DNA of 64,000 nt from Bradyrhizobium sp. ORS 285 (GCF_900176205.1 NZ_LT859959.1:2046001-2110000), one strand, 5' to 3'; counted from the stretch's first letter, positions 7,174 to 16,001 are shown. Program-made: numbers and translations. Notes: a model not told the origin generated them from the sequence alone.

Positions 7174-7534
7174 GGAAAGCGAGCGAGCCGTCCTGGCCCT
7201 GGCTGCGCTTGCGCAGGCGACGCGGCTGCAGGCCTTCCGGATCCTGGTGCAGCACGAGCCTGAGGGCCTGCCGGCCGGCGAGCTCGCACGCCTGCTCGAA
7301 GTGCCGCAGAACACATTGTCATCGCACCTCTCGGTGCTGGCCCGCGCCGGCCTAGTCAGCTCGATCAGGCACAGCCGCTCAATCGTCTACCGGGCGGATC
7401 TCATGGCGTTTCAGGAGGTCGCGCTGTTCCTGGTGAGGGATTGCTGCGGTGGCCGGCCCGAGGTCTGCGCGCCCCTCATCGCAAGTCTCACGCCCTGTTG
7501 TCCGCCGACGCGGAAGGAGAAGAGCCGTGCCTGA
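7172..7534 (+). CDS. arsR: Second ArsR-family repressor with C-terminal cysteines
   Basis: A 120-residue winged-helix regulator (LAQATRLQAFRILV; PQNTLSSHLSVLARAGLV). Metal ligands are again at the C-terminus: Cys91, Cys92 and Cys99, plus Cys109 and Cys110 (RDCCGGRPEVC...TPCC). The CC-x(5-6)-C pattern matches the Acidithiobacillus-type As(III)-responsive ArsR and resembles the first ArsR at 5453-5770. The long in-frame extension to 6665 overlaps the Crp gene and is rejected; ATG 7172 sits inside a palindrome that is probably its operator. The acr3 arsenite exporter starts 80 bp downstream on the same strand. Confidence 0.88.
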   Translation: MESERAVLALAALAQATRLQAFRILVQHEPEGLPAGELARLLEVPQNTLSSHLSVLARAGLVSSIRHSRSIVYRADLMAFQEVALFLVRDCCGGRPEVCAPLIASLTPCCPPTRKEKSRA

Positions 7535-7614
7535 TCGCATCTACGGGACACGGCTGCGCGAGAGCGGGGCAGGCGAGGGCGCAATCTCGTTCCGCGGCGA
7601 CGTGGCCTGATCCC

Positions 7615-8643
7615 ATGACGAATTTCGAGCGCTATCTAACCATCTGGGTTCTGCTGTGTATCGCCGTCGGCATCGCTCTCGGCCACCTGATGCCCGGCGT
7701 CTTCGCCGCCGTCGCCGCAGCCGAGATCGCCCGGGTCAATCTGCCGGTCGCGGCCCTGATCTGGCTGATGATCATCCCGATGCTGCTGAAGATCGACTTC
7801 GCCGCGCTCGGCGGGGTCAAGCAGCATTGGCGCGGCATCGGCGTCACCCTGCTGGTGAACTGGGCGATCAAGCCGTTCTCGATGGCGCTGCTCGGCAGCC
7901 TGTTCATCGGCCATGTGTTCGCGCCGATGTTGCCGGCAGGTCAGCTGTCGTCCTACATCGCCGGCCTGATCCTGCTTGCGGCGGCCCCGTGCACGGCCAT
8001 GGTGTTCGTATGGTCCAACCTCTGCGAGGGCGAGCCGCACTACACGCTGAGCCAGGTCGCGCTCAATGACGTCATCATGGTGTTTCTGTTTGCGCCGCTG
8101 GTCGGACTGCTGCTCGGCGTCGCCTCGATCTCGGTGCCCTGGACGACGCTGCTGCTGTCGGTGCTGCTCTATATCGTGGCGCCGGTGATCGTCTCGCAGC
8201 TCTGGCGTCGGGCGTTGCTGCGCCTCGAGGCTGACGCCTTCGAGCGGACGTTGCGCGTGTTGCAGCCGGTCTCCCTGATGGCGCTGCTGGCCACGCTGGT
8301 GCTGCTGTTCGGGTTTCAGGGCGAGCAGATCCTCAAGCAGCCGGTCGTCATTGCGATCCTCGCCGTACCGATCCTGATCCAGGTCTATCTGAATGCAGGC
8401 ATCGCCTACTGGCTGAGCCGACGGCTCGGCGTCGCCTGGTGCGTCGCTGCGCCCGCAGCGCTGATCGGCGCCAGCAACTTCTTCGAGCTTGCCGTGGCCG
8501 CCGCCATCAGCCTGTTCGGGCTCGAGTCGGGCGCGGCGCTGGCGACCGTCGTCGGCGTGCTCGTCGAAGTGCCGGTGATGCTGTCGGTCGTGCGGATCGT
8601 CAAGGCGAGCCGGGATTGGTACGAGGCGGGGCTGGCCGCCTAG
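7615..8643 (+). CDS. acr3: Acr3-family arsenite efflux permease
   Basis: A 342-residue membrane protein with about ten hydrophobic segments. The hallmark Acr3 region is present: APCTAMVFVWSNLCEGEP followed by ALNDVIMV, including the cysteine known to be essential in Alkaliphilus Acr3, and GASNFFELAVA near the C-terminus. It exports As(III), and less often Sb(III), by proton exchange. I chose ATG 7615 (MTNFERYLTIW) because the upstream extension reads back over arsR. No strong Shine-Dalgarno is seen, so translation may be coupled to the preceding region. It follows arsR, which should derepress it in response to arsenite. No arsenate reductase gene (arsC) is seen nearby. Confidence 0.93.
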   Translation: MTNFERYLTIWVLLCIAVGIALGHLMPGVFAAVAAAEIARVNLPVAALIWLMIIPMLLKIDFAALGGVKQHWRGIGVTLLVNWAIKPFSMALLGSLFIGHVFAPMLPAGQLSSYIAGLILLAAAPCTAMVFVWSNLCEGEPHYTLSQVALNDVIMVFLFAPLVGLLLGVASISVPWTTLLLSVLLYIVAPVIVSQLWRRALLRLEADAFERTLRVLQPVSLMALLATLVLLFGFQGEQILKQPVVIAILAVPILIQVYLNAGIAYWLSRRLGVAWCVAAPAALIGASNFFELAVAAAISLFGLESGAALATVVGVLVEVPVMLSVVRIVKASRDWYEAGLAA

Positions 8644-8650
8644 ACCGCCG

Positions 8651-8878
8651 TCAGCGCCGCGGCTCGTCCTGATCGTCGTCGTCGCCTTCGCGCTCGCGGC
8701 GGGCAGGCTCGTAGCTCAGCATCCGGTCATCGTCGTGGACGTGCACGGCTGGGAGACGAATGACGGCGACGGGGGCGCGGCTCACCGGCACGAGCTCCGG
8801 GCCCTGGCTGGCATGCGCCACCGCGATAATCCCACCGACTCCCGCCAGCATCACGGCCAATGTCAACGTCCTACGCAT
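8651..8878 (-). CDS. Small exported hypothetical protein
   Basis: A 75-residue product whose first 22 residues form a signal peptide (MRRTLTLAVMLAGVGG...AHA). The mature part is short and ends in an acidic and basic charged tail (EREGDDDDQDEPRR). I do not recognise a family. Start 8878 places the signal peptide correctly; ATG 8899 is an alternative. It is convergent with acr3, with 7 bp between their ends. Confidence 0.5.
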   Translation of the reverse strand: MRRTLTLAVMLAGVGGIIAVAHASQGPELVPVSRAPVAVIRLPAVHVHDDDRMLSYEPARREREGDDDDQDEPRR

Positions 8879-9155
8879 ACCCACACTCTCCGAGCTCATT
8901 CTTGCCCCGCTCTCCGTCGGGGACGTGTGGCAGTCTGTTGCATCGGCGCTGACGACAACCTGTCGTGCCGCGTCAGCGATTTGTCAGCTTGTCTCGGGCA
9001 GGATGGCGCATAAGCGCGAGTCTCGACATCCGCATCGATCTCAGGCGCAATTTGGACATCGCAAGCCCACACTAAAATCCACACGGCCTTCTTAGCATTT
9101 GCGAATGCTCCGCAATCTACAATCGGCCGGCGAAGCGCCGAGCCCCGGAAAGATC

Positions 9156-9488
9156 ATGCATTTGCCTCAAATCGGACGGTTCATGCGCATCACGACACTG
9201 GCGATGCTGATCTCGACGGCGGCATCGGCGGCGACCGACGCCCGCGAGGACGATCGTGAGCGCCGCGATGCGGTGCGTCATGCAGTGGAAGCGGGCGATG
9301 TTCTGCCGCTATCGCAGATCCTGCCGCGCGTGCGCGGCCGGATCGCGGGTGACGTGACGGGCATCGACATCGAGCGCCAGCGCGGCCGCTGGCGCTATGA
9401 GTTTCGGATGATCGGCCGCGACGGCCGCGTGCGCGAGGTCTATGTCGATGCGCGCAGCGGGGAGATCGAGCGGGTCGAGGAAAAATAG
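9156..9488 (+). CDS. PepSY-domain periplasmic protein
   Basis: A 110-residue exported protein directly upstream of a response-regulator gene (the stop codon abuts the next ATG). A signal peptide is evident if translation starts at 9183 (MRITTLAMLISTAASA); ATG 9156 is preceded by GGAAAG. The C-terminal 60 residues match a PepSY domain (VTGIDIERQRGRWRYEFRMIG...VYVDARSGEIERVEE). PepSY proteins linked to two-component systems are thought to modulate the kinase from the periplasm. The tight operon with the regulator and kinase suggests the same here. Confidence 0.8.
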   Translation: MHLPQIGRFMRITTLAMLISTAASAATDAREDDRERRDAVRHAVEAGDVLPLSQILPRVRGRIAGDVTGIDIERQRGRWRYEFRMIGRDGRVREVYVDARSGEIERVEEK

Positions 9489-10154
9489 ATGCGTGTGCTG
9501 CTGGTCGAGGATGATCCGCGGCTGTCGTCCGATCTGTCGCGGACGCTGCAGGCGGCGGGGTATCTGGTCGAGACCTCCGGCGATGGCGAGCAGGCCTGGT
9601 TTCTCGGCGATACCGAGGATTATGGCGCCGTCATCCTCGATCTCGGCCTGCCCGGCATGGACGGCCTGTCGGTGCTGAAGCGCTGGCGCGGTGCGGGCCG
9701 GCACATGCCGGTGCTGATCCTGACGGCGCGCGCGAGCTGGGCCGAGCGCGTCGACGGCATCGACGCCGGCGCCGACGACTATCTGCCGAAGCCGTTTCGC
9801 AATGAGGAGCTGCTGGCGCGGCTGCGCGCCATTGTCAGGCGGTCGTCGGGCCACGCCGCGCCGGTGCTGTCGTCGGGCGACCTCACGCTCGACGAGCGGC
9901 AGATGAAGGTCAGCCTGTCCGGGGTGCCGATCGCGCTGTCGCAGCTGGAATACCGGCTGATCGCCTATCTGCTGCGCCAGAGCGGGCGCGTCGTGCCGCA
10001 GCACGAGCTCGAGGAGAACGTCTACGGCCTCGGCCATGATCACGACTCCAACGCGCTCGAAGTGCTGATCCGCCGCGTGCGCAAGAAGCTCGGCGCCGAC
10101 ATCATCGAGACCCGGCGCGGCTTCGGCTACATGATCCCGGAGACGGCCGAATGA
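9489..10154 (+). CDS. OmpR/PhoB-type response regulator (FeuP/PhoP-like)
   Basis: A 221-residue regulator. The receiver domain (1-120) has acidic residues at 8-9 (VEDDP), the phospho-acceptor Asp51 (VILDLGLPGMDG), the T/S residue (LTARAS) and Lys in LPKPF. The C-terminal winged helix (about 130-218) contains LEYRLIAYLLR and ALEVLIRRVRKKLG with the ETRRGFGYM ending. It overlaps the kinase gene by 4 bp (ATGA), so the two are translationally coupled. The closest characterised relatives I recall are rhizobial FeuP and PhoP proteins, but the signal is not established by sequence. Confidence 0.93.
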   Translation: MRVLLVEDDPRLSSDLSRTLQAAGYLVETSGDGEQAWFLGDTEDYGAVILDLGLPGMDGLSVLKRWRGAGRHMPVLILTARASWAERVDGIDAGADDYLPKPFRNEELLARLRAIVRRSSGHAAPVLSSGDLTLDERQMKVSLSGVPIALSQLEYRLIAYLLRQSGRVVPQHELEENVYGLGHDHDSNALEVLIRRVRKKLGADIIETRRGFGYMIPETAE

Positions 10155-11569
10155 GGCTCGGCTCGCTGCGGCTGCGGCTGGTGGCGGCGGGCACCATCGC
10201 GCTGCTGGTCGCACTCGGCGTCGCCGGCGCCGGCATGGTCGTGCTGTTCAAGCGCCATGTCGCGCGGACGCTCGCCTCCGATCTCGATGTGCATCTGCGC
10301 CAACTGCTGAACGGGCTCGAGGTCGATGCCGACGGCCGCATCATGGTGGCGCGGCCGCCGGCCGATCCGCGCTTCACCGTGCCGCTGTCAGGCCTTTACT
10401 GGCAGATCTCCGACGATCACGGCCAGCTCCTGCGCTCGCGCTCTTTGTGGGACACGATCCTGCCGCTGCCGATCGACGAGCCCGGCCCGAGCGACGTGCA
10501 TCAGCACGAGCTGACCGGACCGGTCGGGGCGCGCGTGCTGGTCGCCGAGCGCGGCATCGTGATGAATCCGGGCAGCCAGATCCGCGTCCGCGCGGCCGTT
10601 GCCTATGATCTCGACGGCGCCACCAGCGCGGTGCGCGCCTTCGCCAAGGATCTGTCGATTGCGCTCGCCGTGCTCGCCATCATCCTGGCGATCGGCACCA
10701 CCGTGCAGGTCAGTCTTGGCCTGCGTCCGCTGGCGGTGCTGCGCCGTCGGGTCGCCGAGATTCGCAGCGGTCAGCGCCAGCATTTGCCGGTCGAAGTGCC
10801 GACCGAGGTGGCGCCGCTGGTCGAGGAGGTCAACGCGCTGCTCGATGCGCAGAGCCGCGAGATCCTGCGCTCGCGCAGCCGCGCGGCCGATCTCGCTCAC
10901 GGCTTCAAAACGCCGCTCGCGGCGCTCACCGCCGATGCCGCGCGGCTGAAGGAGCTCGGCCAGTTGGAGCTGGCGCGCAATGTCGAGGACGTCGCCGAGG
11001 CGATGAGCCGCCAGGTCGATCGCGAGCTTGCGCTGGCGCGGCTGCGCGGCAAGGCGCGCGGCGGGCCGGAGGCCGCGACCGAGCTGGCGCCGCTGGTGGA
11101 CGCGCTGCTCGGTACGCTCGCGCGCACGCCCGCCGCCGCCCATGTCAGCTTCGATGGCGAGGTGCCCGCGGGCTTGCGGGTGGCGATGGACCGCACCGAT
11201 CTCGCCGAGGTGCTCGGCAATCTCCTGGAGAACGCCGCGCGCCACGCCACGGGCACGGTCCGCATCACCGCAAGCGCTGCTCCTGTCATCGTCACCGTCG
11301 AGGATGACGGTCCGGGCATTCCCGACGCAAAGATCGGCCGCGTGCTCGAGCGCGGCGGCCGCCTCGACGAGCAGGGCCCAGGCAGCGGCCTCGGGCTTGC
11401 GATCGTGCAGGATGTGCTCGAGGCCTATGGCTGGCGTTTGCAGATCGGCCGCTCCGCGCTCGGCGGCGCGAAGATCACGATCGCACCGGCGCTGATCGCG
11501 GCGCTCCGCGGCAGTGAAGCGCCGGCGCGTGCGCCTGAGACGCCGCGTTCCATCCTGACAGCGGGCTGA
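10151..11569 (+). CDS. Sensor histidine kinase of the PepSY-linked two-component system
   Basis: A 472-residue HK with two membrane helices (about 10-35 and 170-192), a periplasmic sensor loop between them and a HAMP-like linker. The phospho-acceptor is His250 in DLAHGFKTPLAAL, a PhoQ/FeuQ-like H-box. N-box (LGNLLENAARHA), G1 (VEDDGPGIPD) and G2 (GSGLGLAIVQDVLEAYG) boxes complete the ATPase domain. The C-terminal 25 residues are an Ala/Pro-rich extension. It should phosphorylate the regulator encoded just upstream, with the PepSY protein as a possible periplasmic modulator. Confidence 0.93.
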   Translation: MRLGSLRLRLVAAGTIALLVALGVAGAGMVVLFKRHVARTLASDLDVHLRQLLNGLEVDADGRIMVARPPADPRFTVPLSGLYWQISDDHGQLLRSRSLWDTILPLPIDEPGPSDVHQHELTGPVGARVLVAERGIVMNPGSQIRVRAAVAYDLDGATSAVRAFAKDLSIALAVLAIILAIGTTVQVSLGLRPLAVLRRRVAEIRSGQRQHLPVEVPTEVAPLVEEVNALLDAQSREILRSRSRAADLAHGFKTPLAALTADAARLKELGQLELARNVEDVAEAMSRQVDRELALARLRGKARGGPEAATELAPLVDALLGTLARTPAAAHVSFDGEVPAGLRVAMDRTDLAEVLGNLLENAARHATGTVRITASAAPVIVTVEDDGPGIPDAKIGRVLERGGRLDEQGPGSGLGLAIVQDVLEAYGWRLQIGRSALGGAKITIAPALIAALRGSEAPARAPETPRSILTAG

Positions 11570-11675
11570 CAGTCGGCGTCAGCCGCGCGACGCCGCCGAT
11601 CAGCTATCCCTTCGGCCATGCCACCCTGCGTCCGCCAGCGGATGCCAGGAACCCCTGTCCGAAGGAAGCTGTCTC

Positions 11676-12224
11676 ATGCGTATTCGAAACTCCGCCAAGA
11701 CCTATGGCTCCGTCGCGATCGGCCTGCACTGGATCGTCGCTATTCTGGTGCCTGCGGCCTGGATCTCCGGTCATCTCGGCGACATGCTGCCGCGAGGCTC
11801 CCACGATCTGGGCCTGTTCATGCATGCCTCGCTCGGCCTGTCGATGCTCGGCTTCGCGCTGGCGCGCCTCGCCTGGCGCCTTGCCGATCCGCCGCCGGTG
11901 CCCGAGGCCACCAGGTTCGGGTCGTGGACCGTTCACGCCGGCGAGATCGTGCATCTGCTGATCTACGGCATCATGTTCGCCATTCCGGTCCTCGGCATCC
12001 TCACGCAGTTCGCCCGCGGCTATGCGCTTCCCGTGTTCGGGCTGTTCGAGATCGCCTCGCCCTGGGTCGGCGACCGCGGCTTCGCCCACGACCTGAAGGA
12101 GATGCACGAGGCTCTCGCCAACGGCCTGATGATCCTGATCGGCCTGCATGCCGCCGCTGCCCTGCTGCATCATTACTGGCTGCACGACCGGACCTTGAAA
12201 CGGATGGTGCCGGGACTGCGGTGA
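11676..12224 (+). CDS. Cytochrome b561 family membrane protein
   Basis: A 182-residue four-helix membrane protein. Opening residues YGSVAIGLHWIVAILV carry the first haem-ligand His, and further His residues in HASLGLSMLGFALARL, HAGEIVHLLIYGIM and HEALANGLMILIGLHAAAALLHHYW supply the remaining ligands of a diheme b561. Such proteins transfer electrons between the quinone pool and periplasmic acceptors. GAAGGAAGC precedes ATG 11676. It follows the two-component operon by about 100 bp and might be regulated by it, but nothing in the sequence proves this. Confidence 0.88.
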   Translation: MRIRNSAKTYGSVAIGLHWIVAILVPAAWISGHLGDMLPRGSHDLGLFMHASLGLSMLGFALARLAWRLADPPPVPEATRFGSWTVHAGEIVHLLIYGIMFAIPVLGILTQFARGYALPVFGLFEIASPWVGDRGFAHDLKEMHEALANGLMILIGLHAAAALLHHYWLHDRTLKRMVPGLR

Positions 12225-12273
12225 TGGCGTTGCGAATCCGGCACGATCTGCGCGGTCCCACGAGGACGAGGGA

Positions 12274-12732
12274 TCATGAGGCGGACGTGTCCGGATCGTC
12301 CCCCTGCAGCAAAACGACGAGCCAGATGATAGCCCGTACCACGACCATCGCGGCCGCAAACATGCTCAGAAAGAGCAGGGCAACACCGGGCGTGTCCCAC
12401 TTCGGAAAGCGCTCGAAGATGCCGCTCTCCCGGTAGCGAATGAGCTCATTGATATTCATTGTCAGGATCAGGAGCAGCAGCGTGGTCAGCAGGATCACGA
12501 CGGGGGCGAAGCGGCGGAATACGTACAGGGCGAAGCTGGGGGGCAGGAGAGGGATGCCGAAGAGAAGGGCCAACCATACGCCCGCGACGACCCCGTGATC
12601 GAAATCATGAGTTGTCAGGGCATCCCTGTGGAACGTGAGGATGATGCAAAGCAGGTTGGCGACCGCGCCGAGTGCAGCCGTTGCGACTACCCAACTGCGA
12701 CGTAGGACCGACCAGAGGGCTCTGCCCGTCAT
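12274..12732 (-). CDS. Hypothetical membrane protein, four predicted TM segments
   Basis: A 152-residue hydrophobic protein with helices at about 14-34, 46-62, 74-92 and 116-142, and a polar loop (NINELIRYRESGIFERFPKWD) before the last helix. I do not recognise the family. Lower G+C and less skewed codon use than its neighbours suggest later acquisition or weaker selection. Convergent with the cytochrome b561 gene. Confidence 0.6.
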   Translation of the reverse strand: MTGRALWSVLRRSWVVATAALGAVANLLCIILTFHRDALTTHDFDHGVVAGVWLALLFGIPLLPPSFALYVFRRFAPVVILLTTLLLLILTMNINELIRYRESGIFERFPKWDTPGVALLFLSMFAAAMVVVRAIIWLVVLLQGDDPDTSAS

Positions 12733-13389
12733 CTCCCATCTCCGCCTTGCAATCTCCGCCTGAATGTTCGCAGCAGCACGCGCCCGTTCGCTTGCTCCGC
12801 TGCTGTCTGATCTTCATCCGCGCGCGTGGAAATCGCCATGGCACGTTCGTGCTATTGGCTGACAGGAGGCCATTGGCAGTGGTTTGGCGCGCTTCACGGT
12901 CGGCCGGCAGAGCTTCGCGTCGACATGCGCGGCTGACGAGAGGGCGTGCCATCTCGCGTGCAAGTGTCAAGAATGGTGGCACGGTGGATCAACAAGTCCG
13001 CTGTCGTCCCGGCGAACGCCGGGACCCATAACCCCAGGGAGCGGTTTGGGGCAGGCGCGTTGGCGCGGATGCAAGGGCAGCAGCGTCTTCTCCGGCGAAG
13101 GGCTCTAAAGAACGTTGCGGGGCAAACCACGAAGCGAGAAGACTTCTACTGAATATGTTCGCAGTCGCCGCGTCGGCCCAGTCACGAACAAGCTGTCGGG
13201 ATCGTTCAAATCTCGAAATGGCGAGTTCATCGAGAACTACGAGATCACGCCCCCAACGTCATCGCAGCATTTGGATACGTGCGAGCGGCGAAATCTCAAT
13301 AGCCCTGGCTTCTTCTGCTTTGGGCCAGAAGCAGAAGCTTGGTCTCACGCGCAAGGCGACCGCCCCGCAGTCGCTGACGGAAGTCGCGA
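12733..13389. other. Gene-free stretch with a dispersed-repeat fragment
   Basis: I find no convincing gene. At 13007-13024 there is a TCCCGGCG-AA-CGCCGGGA hairpin in a context (GTCGTCCCGGCG ... CCGGGACCCATAACC) that I recall as a common dispersed repeat in Bradyrhizobium genomes. The 13150-13390 part is less GC-rich, its reading frames are short and do not match any family I know; it could be degraded foreign DNA. Confidence 0.45.
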
Positions 13390-13914
13390 TCACCATCCGG
13401 GCCCGCGAGGAAGTCGAGGTGTTGTGATGCTATTCAGATTCACCTTCACCAGAGCCCAAATGCCCGCAACTTGCAATTCATCCGAGTTGCGCCATACGAG
13501 AGAATCGTCGAGTTGCGTTGCGCTGAACTCAACGTAGTTGTCGGCATAGGCTCGCAGCACTCTATCTTTGTAGCCGTAACCAACAACGGCAAGGTTGTCC
13601 GCTATCCGGATCACTAACAATTGGACTTGGCCGTTGGCGATGTTCCTGACGAGCAACTTGCCAGTCCAATTGTTCAGTTCCCTTGGTAGTTCATTCAGCA
13701 CCGGTCCGTGAAAAGTACGATTGTTGATGCGAGCTGCGCTCCACAGTCGCTGGAAATTGGCTTGATCGGATGGAACAGGAAGCGGTTGGTTCTCAGGCGC
13801 GGCTTCGCGAGCGTCCGGCGGAGCCGACAACCCTTGATCCGCGTGCTCGGCTTCACGGCCACATGCAGCCAAGGGCGCGCATAGCAGGGCTCCGACTAAA
13901 GCCCTCCGCGACAT
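13390..13914 (-). CDS. Putative lipoprotein of unknown function
   Basis: A 174-residue product beginning MSRRALVGALLCAPLAACG: a twin-Arg/positive start, hydrophobic core and an LAAC lipobox, so Cys19 should be lipidated. The mature region after an Asp/Glu-rich linker has no motif I recognise. Longer starts at 13956 and 14052 are possible; I used the one that places the signal at the N-terminus. Base composition is lower in G+C than neighbouring genes, which fits recent acquisition. No operon partner. Confidence 0.55.
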   Translation of the reverse strand: MSRRALVGALLCAPLAACGREAEHADQGLSAPPDAREAAPENQPLPVPSDQANFQRLWSAARINNRTFHGPVLNELPRELNNWTGKLLVRNIANGQVQLLVIRIADNLAVVGYGYKDRVLRAYADNYVEFSATQLDDSLVWRNSDELQVAGIWALVKVNLNSITTPRLPRGPGW

Positions 13915-14333
13915 TGGGGCTAAGGGACATCTGATTGAAGGATTCTGCTGCTTCATAGGACGAACCGAGTTAAAGGTCGCGGACATCCTCTGTTGGAGGC
14001 CCGCGACTCTTGGCCATCGAGCACCGTTAGGTTGTAGAAAGATCTGCGGCAAAGGATAAGGCGCAGAATGCTCAATTTTGAATGAAGGCTCGTACGACTT
14101 CCGCTTCGGGTCACAAGCGGACCTCTAGCAGTCAAGCAAGGCTGGTCGGCTTCATACAGGAGGCAGACCTCAGCGGAGGCCCTGAGGCCGTCGGCGGGCT
14201 TATCCAGCGGAGCAAGAGATGGTCACCTGACGGTGGGGATCCCGAACCCGCCGCACCGGCAGATCAAGCCTGCACGCACATGGCCGCGCCGGCAGGCCCT
14301 TTCGGATCGGTTAGCCTCGTGCCAAGATGGGCC

Positions 14334-14600
14334 ATGATGCGCACGCTCCTCGTCATGGCTTCGATCACCGTGTTCGCGACCGCTCCAGCCGCGGCTCAAC
14401 AGTTCGATGGCAACGATCCTGTGTGCCTGCAGATATGGGAGTGGGGCGGCTCCACCACGATCTCGTGCCAGTACAGGTCTTGGGAAGCGTGCAAGATGGC
14501 GGCTGCAAGCCTGTCTGCCATGTGCCTGCTGAACCCTTACGGGCAACGCCCGCCGGAGCAACGGTCGTCTGAGCGGCACCGTAAGTTGCCTGGCCGATAG
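14334..14600 (+). CDS. DUF3551-family small exported protein
   Basis: An 88-residue secreted protein. MMRTLLVMASITVFATAPAAA is a signal peptide; the mature part keeps the DUF3551 layout: a PVCLQ start with Cys, a CQYRSWEACKMAA centre, and C-LNPY near the end. The family is abundant in Bradyrhizobium and has no known function. The tail after NPY is extended by about 20 charged residues. Two adjacent ATGs (14334, 14337) could start it; the longer frame from 14082 lacks coding signs. Confidence 0.72.
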   Translation: MMRTLLVMASITVFATAPAAAQQFDGNDPVCLQIWEWGGSTTISCQYRSWEACKMAAASLSAMCLLNPYGQRPPEQRSSERHRKLPGR

Positions 14601-14628
14601 ACGCCGTACTGGCGCCCTCCCGTTCCCG

Positions 14629-14850
14629 TCAGAGCTCTTGCATCGCCTTGACGATGCGGATGAGACCGGCATCGATGCTCGCGACCTGCCTCTGCAGGTT
14701 CTCGATGGATGATTGCGAGTCGAGAACTGCAGCGACGGTCCCACAGCCTACGCAATGCAAGACCGAAACGCCGCGCTGCTCTCCGAGTGGCACGATATGG
14801 CCTCGCTGAAACGTGTGCCCTTCGCATTTTGCGCATGTCGGACTTGCCAT
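14629..14850 (-). CDS. Small zinc-ribbon protein
   Basis: A 73-residue protein with two CxxC pairs (CAKC at 6-9 and CVGC at about 33-36) that would form a zinc ribbon, followed by a helical segment (SIENLQRQVASIDAGLIRIVKAMQ) likely to form a short coiled coil. CGGGAG precedes the ATG at 14850. Function unknown. It is convergent with the DUF3551 gene. Confidence 0.62.
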   Translation of the reverse strand: MASPTCAKCEGHTFQRGHIVPLGEQRGVSVLHCVGCGTVAAVLDSQSSIENLQRQVASIDAGLIRIVKAMQEL

Positions 14851-14953
14851 GTCGATACTCCCGAATGTCCACTTCCAAGACGCCGTTGCGCACCCCGACG
14901 CGCGCCGACGGCCGTACGTAGCACACGAACCCCCGGTGCTCACTTAGGATCAC

Positions 14954-15075
14954 TGCCGTAGGGTGGGCAAAGAAGTGCACGCGGCACCGCCGCGTCGCAT
15001 CGTGACCGCGCGTTTCGGGCGGTGTTGATGGTGGGCACGCGCCGCCTTCGGCGACGCTTTGCCCACCCTACGGCA
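14954..15075. repeat. Dispersed palindromic repeat, family A copy 1 (122 bp)
   Basis: A perfect 19-bp terminal inverted repeat (TGCCGTAGGGTGGGCAAAG and its complement) flanks about 84 bp that contains GTGGGCACGC. A second member of the family with the same ends is at 51786-51933. Size and structure suggest a non-autonomous mobile or REP-like element. Confidence 0.85.
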
Positions 15076-15076
15076 G

Positions 15077-15640
15077 GGCGACCAGCCGTTCGCGCCGCAT
15101 TCGCCAATAAATAATTATGTTGCTATTTTTCGGAAATCGTGGTTCACTGTCGCCATCCCGTGCTCCTCGAGAGGGGCGCTTCGCGATCGTCACGAAACGT
15201 TGGGCGCGGGATGCGGTGGCTGCAGGCCTGTCGCAGCGTGGGGAGACCCGCGCGGACGAACGGCAGGCTTGCGGACGCAAAATCGCGTGGTCCTGGCGCC
15301 CCGATGCTGGCGTCAAGTCCGGGGGCGATGATCCCCGGGCGACAGTGGCTAAAAGCCGGACACTGGGGAGAGCGCGACATAAGCGTGAAAACCATCGCGC
15401 GGGGAATGCCGGGATGCCTCGGCTGAACCTGTGGTGACTGCCGCCTGCTTTCTTTTCTGCAGGCGGGCCATGGGTTGCGGCCAGCGCCCGGCATTCCCTG
15501 CGCCCTCTGCTCGATCTCTGTTCGATCGGGGGCAACATCGCCAACATCACTCGGGCGGATGCCGCCGCGAGATCGACCTTGCATACCCTCAAGAGGCGGA
15601 CATCTCTCTGCAATGGCCCGTCGGCATTGTCGCAGTGCGG
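15077..15640. other. Non-genic stretch resembling a Bradyrhizobium dispersed repeat
   Basis: No ORF here has a plausible start, family or codon pattern. The minus-strand translation contains strings (GIPRAMVFTLMSRSPQCP; APGLDASIGAPGPRDFA) that I remember as spurious repeat-derived hypothetical proteins scattered in Bradyrhizobium genomes. I therefore treat it as repeat-derived DNA, from memory and without a search. Confidence 0.45.
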
Positions 15641-15649
15641 TTTCCCGCG

Positions 15650-15674
15650 GGAACCAAATTCCGGAGCCGCGGTT
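15650..15674 (+). promoter_or_regulatory. EcfG-type general-stress promoter
   Basis: GGAAC at 15650-15654 and GTT at 15672-15674 with a 17-bp spacer match the alphaproteobacterial EcfG consensus GGAAC-N16/17-GTT. It lies 23 bp upstream of the DUF3606 start. The same motif and spacing occur before the DUF892 gene (47829-47853). Confidence 0.6.
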
Positions 15675-15696
15675 GAACTCATGCAGGAGGAGCCAC

Positions 15697-15975
15697 ATGC
15701 GCCGCCCCAAAATCCAGCCGATCCGTAACAAGCTCGATCTCACCGACAAGGTCCAGGTTCGCATCGTCACGCGCCGGCTGCGCGTCACCCAGGCCGAACT
15801 GGCGGAGATCGTCGGCCGTATCGGCAACTCCATCGCCTCCATTTCGAAGGAGGTTCATCTCCAGCGGACCAAGGCGTCGGTGCCGGCCGATGTGCCGCCC
15901 GCCGACGTCATTGCTTCCGTGGCCGCAACGGAGACCGTTGCGGCTGAGGCCATTGCAACATCCGAAACGCACTAG
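15697..15975 (+). CDS. DUF3606-domain protein
   Basis: A 92-residue protein. The N-terminal 55 residues fit DUF3606 (KLDLTDKVQVRIVTRRLRV, then QAELAEIVGRIGNSIASI); the family is common in rhizobia and has no assigned role. The C-terminal 35 residues are an Ala/Val-rich tail. A strong AGGAGG lies 7 bp before ATG 15697. glgX starts 26 bp downstream, so the two are likely co-transcribed from the EcfG-type promoter just upstream, tying glycogen breakdown to the general stress response. Confidence 0.78.
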   Translation: MRRPKIQPIRNKLDLTDKVQVRIVTRRLRVTQAELAEIVGRIGNSIASISKEVHLQRTKASVPADVPPADVIASVAATETVAAEAIATSETH

Positions 15976-16001
15976 ACCACTCAACCGGGCAGGGGGCAGC
16001 C

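Noticed and set aside
13115..13537. 140-codon plus-strand ORF in the gene-poor stretch
   Set aside because: No plausible ribosome-binding site or family, and it overlaps the 3' part of the lipoprotein gene antisense.
15068..15842. Minus-strand ORFs of about 204-232 codons
   Set aside because: They match my memory of repeat-derived spurious ORFs and would cover the DUF3606 start antisense.
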